From assembly GCA_028023455.1 (NCBI GenBank), contig JAQFVV010000031.1, positions 2,108,001-2,172,000 on the forward strand: a stretch of 64,000 nucleotides of DNA, written 5' to 3'. This stretch comes from Epiperipatus broadwayi. Taxonomy: Eukaryota; Onychophora; Udeonychophora; Euonychophora; Peripatidae. A program made the translations under genes and the position numbers. Below the pieces are notes generated by a model that worked only from the letters and a program-made list of their open reading frames with translations, was not told where the DNA came from and searched no databases. Below are positions 1 through 11,250 of this stretch, piece after piece; within the stretch, counting starts at the first letter, position 1; each line of letters opens with the position of its first letter.

Positions 1-779
1 CTATTGCAAAAACTATTTTTGCTTTATATATTACATTTCTTAAAAATCTATCTTTTTCAAAAATATTTATAAAAAAAGTATCTAACCGATGTCTTTTTAT
101 GTGCTATAACAAGTCTATGGCAGAAATGAACATTTTTCAATAACTAAGAATTTCCCAGGTAAATGCAATTATTTTCAGTTAGTTAATCTAATTAATTATC
201 TACCATTCATCAATAAATAAATATTAGATTGATTCTTAATATATGCAAATTGTCAAAAGAGTAACAAAAGAACTATGCAATAAGGATTAAATACAAGAGA
301 TAAATCAATAATAAATATGTACTCACATGCTCTGTTTCATTAAATAAATCAAAGACCAATTTGTTTTATCAAATGCTATTTCTAATATGTCAAATCAAAT
401 ATTTATGCATTCTTCGTATACCTTTCAATAACAATTTGTGCAATTTCCTTTGCAATTTTAGAATTCTAAATAGTTTCTTATTGAAAATTATTCTATTTAA
501 AACTATCAACAATATATAACTGTGGTACTTATATATTAGACCTGCAATGTAGTAGAGATAATATGCCTTTTCACATTCATGATAAATGTCTAACCTTGTG
601 ATTCCATCAAATAAACCCTGCAATCTCATCCGATAATGTGACAAATTTACACTTTTATTTATTGTCCAGATTTTGTTCAGACAAGTTCTTTTCAAATTGT
701 TTTTTATTTCAGTGCTGATTTATTTTTTCCAATTTTCTGATTAATGCTACAATTTTTTTCTTTTCTTTTTTAAACAGTA
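1..779. other. AT-rich stretch, no gene recognised
   Basis: No recognisable gene or repeat. A 101-codon open frame on the minus strand (390-695) has no motif I know and has the Lys/Ile/Leu/Tyr-rich composition that random AT-rich DNA gives, so it is not called. Confidence 0.5.
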
Positions 780-849
780 CAAAATGATGAACATCTGGAG
801 TTTACCCGCTACTGAGGTCAATGCCGTCTAGTACATCCACACTTCAGAC

Positions 850-1255
850 AAGTAATGGTGTTGTAACATTTGAGGATGTAATAATAAAATAGTCCTCCAT
901 AAGGGAAGATGGTTGGATGGTTCCAGATTTCCATTTTTAATGGCCATTTGATTTATTTATAGTTGGGTTCACAAATTAACATCCATAGAATGGGGGAAAA
1001 ACCGAGCTTGGTTTAGCAGAGAAAAATGTAAAATTGGAGGCTCTAACAAAATCATTGAAATTGACAAGAGCCTTTTGGCCAAAAAGAAAAAAAACCAAGT
1101 CATCAAATAAAATGTGGAAGAGAAATTGACAATTTATTCAGATTGTTGGAAAGCATAAAAAACTGCTGAATTATGAGCTGCTAGTTATAGACCATTTTTA
1201 TGTGAATTATATTGGACAACATAAAAAAAATTAGTCCACTATATTGAAGAAATAA
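850..1255 (+). pseudogene. Merlin (IS1016/ISXO2-type) transposase remnant
   Basis: Merlin transposases are DDE enzymes that cut and paste DNA elements in animal genomes. Translation from about 1010 gives REKCKIGGSNKIIEIDKS, matching the conserved block around the first catalytic Asp (family pattern: Cys-Arg-Glu, then IGG...VEIDES, then a Lys/Arg-rich segment). Here that segment is AKKKKNQ. About 35 codons on, TIYSDCWKA (1129-1155) matches the second catalytic-Asp block. An in-frame stop lies between them and more follow. The Glu after the first Asp motif is Lys. The third acidic residue and the N-terminal zinc ribbon cannot be recognised. It is a short decayed piece with no terminal repeats found. 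Motif matches are by eye; the two blocks in the right order and spacing make chance unlikely. Confidence 0.68.
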
Positions 1256-1948
1256 TAAAATTGTAATAATTTATATTTCTTTTTTTTTTTTGCTTTTTTT
1301 TGGTTTTGAATCAAATATATTTACTACTTATTAACATTTCTGGTGAAGATCTCATGCAGGCATTATATTGCACAATCATGTGTTAAGTAAGTCTCGATTT
1401 TGAAAAAAAAAATTACTTTAAGTCTCCATTTTGGAATAAAATTTTATCCACTTAAAATAAAGTTAAAAAGTTGAACAGACAAATTGATTGTTTCATCATT
1501 GTGACAATTCCTGTTACATATTACCCGATAAGTACAGTATGTTTTCATTTTAAACATTTTGTAATTTAGTGATCGTTTTGTCCATATTTAAAGTAACATT
1601 TGGGAATTGCATAATGCCATGTCATATTTAATATTTTTTGTGTGAAATTAATATTTTTAGTATTGCAGATTTATTTCTGTGTAAAATTTATATTTTTAAT
1701 ATTGTTAGAAATTAATATTTTTAGTATTGTTAAAAATGTACTTTTTCAGAATTAGTCTGGTTCAATTATGGTCACATATTAGAACTGCTATGCCTATTCA
1801 CATACATATTCAGACTGCTGATAACTTTGTAAATCTTGTGAAAATACCATGTACACGTGGTCTGTTTTGACGAATTTATCATTTTAAGTTTGTACAAGAT
1901 CCAAATATATATGTTTGTCTAAAGGTTTGTGATGATGGTATATTATTA

Positions 1949-2322
1949 GATGTGATATGTTGGACTAAATTTTAAACTTTATTTAAACTTTCCAAATACA
2001 AACAACTTGTACTCTTCTTTAGGTGTTGCTGGCCTATATGCACAATGACAGTATTCATTTAGAAGTTGAATTCACACCTTTAGATTCTTGAATATTGAAT
2101 TTAAGGCAAACACTATACCAACTGAGCTATTCTGTTACAGTTGCTGGAGTGTTTGCCTTAAATTCTATATACAAGAATCTAACGATGTGAATTCAACTTC
2201 TAAGCTAATATTGTCAGTGTGTGCATAATTGTTTGTATTAGAAAAGTTTACAAAAAGTTTAAAATTTTCTATACATTCAACATTCACTCATAGATGATGG
2301 AAATAGTCTGACATATCACATC
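1949..2322. repeat. Foldback (inverted-repeat) element with tRNA A-box-like loop
   Basis: The two halves are reverse complements over about 170 bp each. 1949-1966 pairs with 2304-2322 (AGATGTGATATGTTGGACT against AGTCTGACATATCACATCT). The block with GAAGTTGAATTCACA (from 2060) pairs with TGTGAATTCAACTTC (from 2187), and TTTAAGGCAAACACT (2100) pairs with AGTGTTTGCCTTAAA (2148). The unpaired centre, read on the minus strand, is TAGCTCAGTTGGTATAGTG, which has the form of a tRNA A box. Arms carry scattered mismatches and small indels. No ORF. Likely a MITE or foldback transposon, or a head-to-head duplication of a tRNA-derived SINE. Confidence 0.85.
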
Positions 2323-3636
2323 TTAAGTATACATGTTATTTGGTCAGATAACAAGATTAAAAGATTATCAGCAGATTAATACGAATGTGAAAAGGTCTAA
2401 TATGATGAGGTCTAATGCTCAAATACCATAACTGAATAAAAAATTAAACTTAATTATTGTACAATTTTATATTTGAACAACAGTTAAGAAAATGTTTTAA
2501 TTCAAGTGGAATACCAGTAATCCATCACTTGATATTCTGGATTTTTTTAAAACCAAACAAATTTAATGCAGAGACATTTCAAATTTCTCTAAGTATCAGT
2601 CTTATTATTTAGTCAGAAGTGAAATATTCTCTAATAGTATCTTTTAAATTTAATATTGAATAAAACATTATACATATATTTTGAAGTAAACTTTTAAAAA
2701 AATAAACATTGTACAGTAAATAAATGATTGTCTGATTGACACAAAAGTATGATTTATTTTTATTTATTTAACTTGTCATTCTGAGTTAGTCTAAGAGTAA
2801 TTATGATTCTTATTTTATAAAATAGCTACTAAAAAAAAGAGAATAAATAAATTTTAATTAAATAATTGGAATATGAATGTATGCTTATTGATTTACAAAA
2901 AATACATTTAGGCTGATTATATTATTTTATATAAATATTAATAAATTAATGGGAATCTTGCTACTGAAAAGCTTAAGACAAAATAGAGCTAAACTTTAAT
3001 CCTAAATATTATAAAAAAGATATCCTAAACATTAAAATAAAAATACTGAAGTTAAAAAAAGAATAATAATTACAAAATTTTACTTATTTATTATTAAGCT
3101 AGCATAACTACTTGACAAAAAGATTATCAATTTAATTTCTAATTAATGTTGTTTTTGTTGAATATGAGGAAACTTTCAATCCAAGGCAAAAGATATAAAG
3201 TTTGAAAAGAGTGACTGTTTTATCTTCATACCTAAATTTAATTATATAGGCCAATCCTAAATATCTTGGAATTAGAGCATGAAGATTTTATATTCTTCAC
3301 TGTATTTCCTATTCTTTATTGCATGTATCAACAAGTGAAATTTTAATATTTACTGGGTGTTAATATTCAGAGATGTTAAAATTAATGTATTTGACTAATA
3401 GGTTTACTAGTACATTTTCAAATTATAGTTTAAAACCATGCTAGTAAATCTATTAATCAATTATATTGATCTAATCTATATATTTAAATGTTCTCTATTA
3501 AAGAATATTTAAAGTATTGAAAACATTTTTAATATATTAAAAATAAATTGTGTAATTACAAAAACAGGAATAACAAGTAATTAGAAAGTTAGTGATAGTA
3601 AATATTTCCTGTATGATAATAGGTATTTAAACCATT
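2323..3636. other. AT-rich stretch, nothing recognised
   Basis: No ORF, RNA-like fold or repeat boundary recognised. Simple A/T-rich sequence with short homopolymers. Confidence 0.5.
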
Positions 3637-3792
3637 AAGCATCACATGATCACATTTCCTATACTAGCACATTAATTGTTGATAAACAGAGCAAAACTCT
3701 CCATACAGTATTGCCACCTGTGCCAAACAGAGTAATGCACAAGCCTTCTGGCATCCATTGATTACTCTGTTTGGCACAGGTGGAAATAGGTA
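3637..3792. mobile_element. Palindromic MITE family 1, copy 1 (internally deleted)
   Basis: The left outer end (AGCATCACATGATCAC) and the inner motif GCAAAACTCTCCATACAG are shared with copies at 22.7, 26.2, 37.5, 45.5 and 52.8 kb. Inside, CCACCTGTGCCAAACAGAG and its exact reverse complement form a stem of more than 20 bp around a loop of about 25 bp (3714-3783). Compared with the 26.2-kb copy the centre is deleted, so left and right arms lie almost together. No coding capacity. A non-autonomous DNA element is the simplest reading; the mobilising transposase family is unknown. Confidence 0.82.
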
Positions 3793-5051
3793 TTTCTTTT
3801 TGACATCAGTAAATTTTCACTTGAAAAACAAAAGCTAAATATAAACATCAAATATTTATTAAAAAATAAATATTTAATAATCTTACAAAAATAATAAACA
3901 AATCAGATACAAACATTTTTCTGTTTTTATAATGTAAGCAAAAGTCTACATTGAGCAAATATAATACTTTATTTCTCTTCTATAGAGAAAGAGTATTTTT
4001 TCTTTTGTCTCTTTTTGTTTTATCTTGAATAACTAATAGCTACTAATATCATATTCATAAAAATCACTCAAAGCCATTTTTAAAATTAATTTATTTAATA
4101 TTAAATTGATCAAAGCAAATTCCAATCACTGAAGTCATGAACTATAATTGCATCATCAATGAATGTCTTGCATGGAAAACATGTAAAAGATTAAAGAAAG
4201 AAAAGTTTTATGCTGTTAATAGTAAAATGTTAGATAAAAAAGTTCTTTGTCTTTAAATAAAAGTTCTAGAAATAGAGAAATTGCTAATTAAATTTAAAAC
4301 TCAGATATATTTTTTTTTTGTTTACATGTTTTAATTATTTAAGAGAATTCACCAGTTGTATTTTTAACTAATTAATGGGGTGGTGAATTTTTTAAAAACT
4401 ATATAATGAAGGCAAATCCTTTTGACAAATTAGTCATGTAAGACATCTTCAAGAATAATGTAAAGGTTTTTCAAAAGTCAAGCAAAAATTATCAAATTTC
4501 AATAATGTTGGTGTATATTAAAAGAAAAGTCAAATTTTTCCAAAGTTAAAAAACCAATATTATGAAATGGCAAAGTATTTTGTAGCCATTTAAGTTGAAA
4601 ATGGTATGGCTGAGTAATTAACCAGTAAAATCTCCCTTTATAACCTGCAGATTCACTCTTACAAATAATTGATTACACAACTTTTTCAAAATAATTCTTT
4701 ACATATTCTGTTTCATCAATTGCAGAATTTTTAAAATAATAAACAGTTCTATGCAAATTATTTTTACCTGAAACATAGATAAAAAATTATCAGAATGAGA
4801 TTGTTTTTGATTTAAAATTGTACAAAATACAAATAACACAGGAGATTATACATTCTCCATTGCTATGTGCTATCTAATAATTATTTCTTACCAGATAACA
4901 AAATATTCTCAAATTTCACAAGTAATATATTATGGAATAATTACCAGAATCATATAAATGTTGATATCTTTGCTTAAGTCTACACTCACACACATATATA
5001 AAAAAAGTCTACACTCATAAATAATGGATTTTTTCCTCAGATAAACAACAG
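3793..5051. other. AT-rich stretch, nothing recognised
   Basis: No coding, RNA or mobile feature recognised. Confidence 0.5.
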
Positions 5052-5064
5052 AAGCAGAAACTTG

Positions 5065-5164
5065 TCTTGCATTGGTGGTCGAGAGATCAGCGCGATGGCC
5101 TTGCACTTGCAGGCAGTTGCCCAGGTTACAGGTTCGCATCCCGGCCAATGCTATGACACTTTAA
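5065..5164 (+). mobile_element. tRNA-derived SINE / tRNA retropseudogene, copy A
   Basis: A 100-bp insertion bounded by a perfect 13-bp direct repeat AAGCAGAAACTTG at 5052-5064 and 5165-5177, the mark of target-primed retroposition. Inside, 5069-5151 folds like a tRNA: acceptor strands GCATTGG and CCAATGC pair over all 7 bp, the D-arm region contains GGTCGAGAGATCAGCGCG (A-box-like), and GGTTCGCATCC fits a B box. The T stem is imperfect and the anticodon arm region (GCCTTGCACTTGCAGGC) only partly pairs, so it is probably not a working tRNA. The flank TGCTATGACA after the acceptor is shared with copy B at 23.3 kb. The 72-codon ORF across it on the minus strand is a shadow. Confidence 0.88.
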
Positions 5165-5177
5165 AAGCAGAAACTTG

Positions 5178-8100
5178 AAAGAATTGTTGATGGTTTGTTT
5201 TATTTCTTTATTTTTCTTTTTCTCAGACAAATAACAAGAAGAGAAGCTTGAGAAGATTTGTTTTTCAGTTGTTTTATTTTTTTATAGTATTTATTTTTTT
5301 GACATTTAAAGAAAGAATTCTTTCAAATTTATATTGTTGTAACATGATTTTAAACTTTCTTTCAATTTTAATGTTCAATGTCTTTTATATATGTGTTGTA
5401 TAAATTATTATCATAAACAGATTTTATTTGTCTTACTAAAAAGAGAAAATGGATATATTTCAAATGTTAATGATATTTTAAATTAATGTTATGGTGTGTA
5501 AATTTGTTACTTTATATAATTAATGGCTGGTTTCCCATATGAAACTCTTTATGGAGTTTGCATTGTATCAGCTCCCAAATTAAGCTCTACGAGATTTAAT
5601 GCCATGATAGAGTATCAGACCCTAAAGGGTAAGCTCATCAGATCAATTCTGGGGATCCTGGTTCTCTAATTTCTAATGAACTTCTGAGCAAGAAAGTCAT
5701 TCAATTATTTCTTTCTTTCATATTATAAAACACAAGAAAAGGAATTTTAATATTAGTTGCATTAAAAAAAAAAGAAAATAGTAAAAACCATCAACTTGAT
5801 AGACCTTATTTACTAATACAATTTATATAGGGGATTTAAAAACAAAATCCTCTATATTACATCTAGACTCCAGATATATAAAATATATTTGTATTTAAAA
5901 TTTATATAAATTAAAGATAAAGGTTACCCTATGATACAACTGTAAGACCAAACATATGTCAATAATTACTCTTAAGTTTTTCAAGAATTTGTCAGATATT
6001 CAGGTGCTAAATGTTAAAAACAGATTTAATATTCCCCTTATTTATATCTATCCAACTTAGAAAAATAACACAATTATTCATTAAAAATTTTAAAATCATA
6101 AATAAGAAATTTGAATTATTTGAATAAATATAGATTTGTCTTTCCATTTAGTTGACATTAACCATAAATTAAGCTAAGGGTAACTGTGGGTGTGTCTGTG
6201 TCTTTTAAATTCATTAATGTGTTTAAGCTAATAAATATAGAATTTTCCTAAATATCCAAGAAATATTTCAAATCATAATTACATATATATTTCATTGTTT
6301 ATTGTTAAATTTTGTAATGATGGGAAAATCATTATTTTGTAATGATATATAATTTTCATTATGTCTCATTAAATACATGTTATCATTAAATAATTTAAAG
6401 TTTTAATTATAAAATATGACTCAATAATAAAGATTTATATCTGATAAATGTTTTATAAAATCTATGCATTTTAAAAATTTGTCAAAAAATGCAAAGTTGT
6501 ATGTATACATTTCGTTTGGAAAAGAATCTCATGTTTCTTAAACTGTTAATAATAGAAAAGATTATTAGAACAGTGTTAAATTCCCAGAAATTATCTCATA
6601 ATTAGAATAATATATGTATGTGATATACTTACATTTTTTATAATTAAAGATGTTAGTAATTCTTAAGTCTATAACATAGTTGATATTTATTCATAGATAA
6701 CAGATAACTCACTCTGAACATATGATGTCCGTAATAAAGCATACTAGTCAATGTTCTACAATGTATTGTTAATTAACTTGCTTAGTATCATGCACCCTAT
6801 TAAAATATTAATATTACCAAGATGTCACTTTATTATGAAAGTAAGAAGATACAGTTCAACTACACTGGTGAAGAAAATTTTCCAGTAGTTGATTTTAGAT
6901 TAACATTATTATTTGTTGATATGACTTTACATATAACAGTGTTGATTCTTTTAAATTGGCTTATCATAAGCTAAGATAGTATCTTAAGCAGGATATATAT
7001 ATATTCATAAAATGAGATTTATACAATACTTAACTTTAAACAATCAATTTCCAATGAGTATAAGAAAATATCAGAAATTCTTGTGGCTTCAAACAATTTT
7101 CTGAACATCTCACTTATCTCTCCAAAACTGGAATTAATAGATACTTAATCAAAATCGCAGTAGATAAAATTACAAATAGTAAAAAAGCAATTGAAATATA
7201 TTGGTACTAAGATATAACACACACAAGTATGGAACATTAAATATCTTAATTTAAAATAATTAGTGGACATGAATAAAATGCATCTAGACTGTGAGAATAA
7301 TACTTGAATTAAGATAATTATTAAATAATATAATTTATAATACGGTTCTATAAAATTTGTATATTTATACAATTCCTATACTATTAGTGTAATTGTTATT
7401 TTACAATTTAAATTATTTCTGGAATATGATTATAATCCTATATGTTTCATATTTAAGCAGTGATAAAAGTTATTTATGTGCTGTTGAAATGAATAAATTC
7501 AATAATAATAATAGATGTTAATAAATTTAAATTGCATATTTACTGTAACTTATAATGTAATTAAAATATTGCTTTTAATAATTTATAAAGAACATTAATC
7601 AATATTTAATATTAATAAAAGGTAGAAAAGAATCAAAGCTGTGATTTAATAATCTTCGACAAAATGTAGATAATTAATGCATATTAAATACATTATTTTC
7701 ATATTATATTCAAGAACATCTGAATTATTTTTATTTTATTAATAAAATTCAAATTAATAAATATTGATGCCTTGACTACAGTCAGAAACTTCTTTCTACT
7801 TACTGTTGATTAAGAAAGAAAAATAATTTAGTAAGAAGTAGTAAAGAAAAGTAATTAACTATACACTAAAGAATGATTTGAGAATAGTAAGAATTATATC
7901 TTAATATTGATAATCATTACTATACGTTACTAATGTGATATGAGTTTTGTCATAAATAAAGGCTAATTAAGATTATACAGAAAAAAATGAACTCAGCCCT
8001 AACATCTTCTAAGTTCTGTATGAATTTAATGGCACCCAACTAAAGGGAAAGATGGTCAAAATATTTTTATGCCTAGAATCAATTCTATGCATACGTAATG

Positions 8101-8885
8101 TTAACCAGTATGAAATATGAGTCACTTCTAGCCATCAGTCATTTAACTAAGGTATTTTTCTCACATTCAAGATATCTGATCTTTTCATTACATCCAATTC
8201 AGAAGGGTAGATACCTCCAGATAGGTATGATATAAAATCACATGATGATAGCCAGCCCCTTTCATAACAATACATATAGATGTCTTTTTATATGTTCAAT
8301 GCATTTTTAGTTGAATACTACTTGATCACCTATTCATAGCACTATTTGCACTCTAGATAAAACAGTCATTTTTAATTCTTCTCTTTCTATTATCATGATC
8401 AATGCAAATGATTTTAATTTTGTGAGAATCAGTAAAATAGCGAGTGTTCTTTTTATGTTTCACAAAATTTTGTTTATATGGGATCTTTCATAGATTTATG
8501 ATGTAAATAAATGTGCTGTTTTCTTCAGTTTAATATATTGATTTAAGATTTATCATAATAAATTGCAGCACACTCTTGTCTATTACACTGGATAGAATAC
8601 ATGTTTTTAAAATTTTGTTTTGGAAAAATAATTTTCCTTTTAATGTTATTAATTAGTCCATTCATATTGCTGATGACTGAAAGCCTATTTAAAATTCTTG
8701 TTTACATGCATGCTTGATTTTTATGTCTATTTAGGGAATATGTAGATCATCTTCCTAACAGTCAAGTATCACTAAACCTCTGCAGTTGCGAGATTTAGTG
8801 ACATTTCCATTCCGAAAATTACTACTGATGTAAAATTGAAGCTGATCAAAAGTGACATAAAAATTATGTAATATATTTAATAATA
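5178..8885. other. AT-rich stretch; small non-palindromic GC-richer patch only
   Basis: No gene found. 5521-5700 is less AT-rich and may be an old repeat, but I could not match it within the window. A short hairpin (TCACTAAACCTC and GAGATTTAGTGA, 8768-8802) stands alone. The remainder is low-complexity A/T sequence. Confidence 0.5.
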
Positions 8886-9031
8886 TTATATATAGAGCTC
8901 ACAAAATAAGCTCTTAACAAGCTTTGAGAATATCCTGGCACCTCACTGACAATGCCAGAAGCAGAAAACGGTCTGAGGTTGAGGATATTCTCAAAGCTTA
9001 TTAAGAGCTTATTTTGCAAGCTCTATATATA
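8886..9031. repeat. Foldback element, family 2, small copy
   Basis: TTATATATAGAGCTCACAAA at the left end pairs with the right end (TTTTGCAAGCTCTATATATAA). The pairing continues inward through AAGCTCTTAACAAGCTTTGAGAATATCC and its reverse complement in the right arm, giving arms of about 55 bp around a centre containing CTGGCACCTCACTGACAATG. No ORF. The same arm and centre recur at 9305-9415, and the centre resembles the larger palindrome at 55.8-56.4 kb. Confidence 0.85.
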
Positions 9032-9100
9032 ACATTTGTAAATACAGTACAAGCTTTATTAAATTAAGTCATGTGACATCTGACTTGATTTTTTATCATT
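9031..9100. repeat. Direct repeat, first copy (partner at 9571-9642)
   Basis: AACATTTGTAAATAC, then ACAAGCTTTATTAAATTAAG and TCATGTGACATC, recurs at 9571-9642 with few differences. Both copies lie outside foldback sequences. The repeat suggests a segment of about 540 bp was duplicated, or that two related elements inserted side by side. Confidence 0.85.
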
Positions 9101-9112
9101 TTATTTTTTGAT

Positions 9113-9415
9113 ATTAAGGCTTTGGTGATTTTATATTGCTAAAGCTATTAATATATGGTGTATCTGAACTTAGTTCAATCCCATAAGGCTATTCAAGTTA
9201 GATAGCTGGATTGGAAGACATATGGATGTCTGACAGTTTCATATTTTCTACTCAATAGTTATACATCAGATAAAGTGCTGGGCTTGTCCTAGTATTTTTA
9301 ATCTAATGCTGAATATCCTGGCACCTCACTGATGACATCAGAATCAGAAACTGGTCTGGGGTTAGAATATTCTCAAAGCTTGTTAAGAGCTTATTTTGTG
9401 AGCTCTATATAAATA
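9113..9415. repeat. Half copy of foldback family 2
   Basis: 9120-9300 aligns by eye with the centre and right arm of the 55.8-56.4-kb palindrome (shared order: TTTTATATTGCTA, TAATATATGGT, TTGGATAGCTGG-like, GAAGACAT, GATGTCTGA). 9305-9415 repeats the right arm of the 8886-9031 element (AATATCCTGGCACCTCACTG ... TTCTCAAAGCTTGTTAAGAG). The left arm is missing. This joins the small and large palindromes into one family. Confidence 0.7.
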
Positions 9416-9570
9416 AGTCAATTATTTTATATAGTGCAATGTCTTTTATAAACAATAATATTTAAACAGCAGTAAACTGTTGCACATGCGCTTTGGACTT
9501 TAAATATAAAATGAATAAATACTAACCCTTCAACCACATGATAAAGTCTTTGGAAAAGATAGAATGGCCA

Positions 9571-9642
9571 TAACATTTGTAAATACAAGCTTTATTAAAT
9601 TAAGTCATGTGACATCAGATTTGATTTTTTTTATCATTACAT
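9571..9642. repeat. Direct repeat, second copy
   Basis: Matches 9031-9100 (TAACATTTGTAAATACAAGC, then AAGTCATGTGACATC) with a short deletion and a few substitutions. Confidence 0.85.
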
Positions 9643-9842
9643 TTAATAAAAAAATGTTTGCCATAAAAATGGAAAACAAAACATAATTACAACATATATC
9701 ATAGAAAAAGTTATAAAAATAAAATAGATGTGGAAACGAATTTAAAATATGTTTTTAATGACCAAAAACATTTCATAGACTAATTAATAATATCAAAGAT
9801 AAACTGCTTTGAAGAATATTTTTAATCATGTATTCTATAAAG

Positions 9843-10427
9843 CAGCTGTCAACAACCAGTGGTCCCTGGGACCACTGGTGGTCCATGACCTAATTTTAAT
9901 GGTCCACAAAGAAATTCAGATATTATTTAAATTCGCTAAGCTCATTTAATAAAATTTTTAAATAAAAAATAAATTTTGTTTAAGCTGTATTATTATATGT
10001 AAAATAGAACAAGAACATTATATTGCTAATTGATTTGTTACAAAATACTACTGTAAACTTGCAAAATATCTACCTCAAAGGCATTTAATTAATCCCTACT
10101 TGGTCAGCAGCATAGAAAAAGTAACAAAATAAGAATACCAAATTCTATACAATTGACTAAGCATCAAATTTGACTATCGTGCATCCTTAGTAATTGGGTA
10201 AACTAAAACTCAAAAATATTATTAAGAATTTTGAAGGAAAACATATCTAAAAATTATAGTGAGTTTTACCTGTCTATAAAAATTATTAGAAAATAGAATA
10301 TTATTCGTTATTAATCTCAAAATATATAAATAAATATATATGTATATCATATTCAATGCTTGTATTATTTTGTACATTTAAAAATTATGGTAGTGGTCCA
10401 CAATATCTAAGAAGTTGCCAACTGCTG
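9843..10427. mobile_element. Non-autonomous hAT element (MITE-like)
   Basis: The ends are imperfect inverted repeats starting with CAG: left CAGCTGTCAACAACCAGTGG, right (reverse complement) CAGCAGTTGGCAACTTC. Flanking 8-bp sequences CTATAAAG (9835-9842) and CTATAGAG (10428-10435) match at 7 of 8 positions, as expected for an aged hAT target duplication. Just inside the left end CCAGTGGTCC, CTG, GGACCACTGG is a perfect hairpin, and TGGTCCACAA recurs inverted or direct near both ends. The 585-bp body has no ORF, so it would need a hAT transposase from another locus. Confidence 0.82.
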
Positions 10428-10649
10428 CTATAGAGGATACTATAGTGAATCTTGAGTCAATATAGCAACCAGAATAAAACAGTATAAATACTACATAATA
10501 AATCTAAGATTAAACCTATGATAAACACTGGCTATTGCTTTGTTTCTCAACATTTAAAATTATTTGTACTGAGTGTGATAGAAAGATACGAGAGGATATC
10601 CCCCAAATCCTAGAATTTTGTAATAAAAAAATATATATTTATTTTTAGG
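10428..10649. other. AT-rich spacer
   Basis: Nothing recognised between the hAT element and the mariner relic. Confidence 0.5.
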
Positions 10650-11250
10650 TGTTAGAAATTGAATCTCCTTCAAAGTACTATTCATATAATGCAGGTCTAA
10701 ATATATTTATCACTTTTTGAAGCAATTCTGAAACTCTTGCAAAATAATGTCTTTTAATGTCTCCATCATCATGTCCATAAAACTTTTTTCTTTGAGGACT
10801 TATTTTATTCAGGAAAATAAAAAGAAATCACACAAAGTGAAATTGGGTGAATATGATGGGTATATAAGTGGAATCATGTTTTTGTTTAAAAATAGTTTCA
10901 CACTCAAGGCTTTATGTACTGGTGCATTGCCATGGTGAAGTCACCACTCCTCACTTTGCCACAACTTGAGGATATTTTTATTTTACCATATCTCACAATG
11001 AATTCTGAGTAAACAATTCCATTATCATAAAAAAACACACTCTTGACATTGAACTTTACTCGCACATTTTTTAGGATGTAATGAAATTTGAACTCTCCCA
11101 TTAAACCATTTATAATTTTGTGATGTTCCCAGAATCTTGGCTATTTCAAGCAATGTTTTTCCCTGCCATTTTTCCAACAGAATACAGAATTTCATATAGT
11201 TTCAACTTTTCATCCATCACAAAAATCAACAAATAAGCACTTAACAAAAA
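10650..11250 (-). pseudogene. mariner-type transposase relic (internally deleted)
   Basis: Mariner transposases (DD34D) move short Tc1/mariner DNA elements. Read on the minus strand, the first part has GKTLLEIAKILGTSQNYKWF, resembling the N-terminal helix-turn-helix segment. Then VKSVFFYDNGIVYSEF matches the block around the first catalytic Asp. A frame change follows, then HHGNAPVHKALSVKLFLNKN, and after it YPSYSPNFTLCDFFLF. The second catalytic Asp of HHDNAP is Gly here, while the third (LCDFFLF) remains. Most of the sequence between the helix-turn-helix and the first Asp block is missing, and stops and frameshifts break the frame. The two short ORFs across this interval on both strands are fragments or shadows. 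The element is dead; terminal repeats were not identified. Confidence 0.82.

Noticed and set aside
390-695. 101-codon minus-strand ORF
   Set aside because: No recognisable motif; composition is that of random AT-rich DNA, and no homologue elsewhere in the window.
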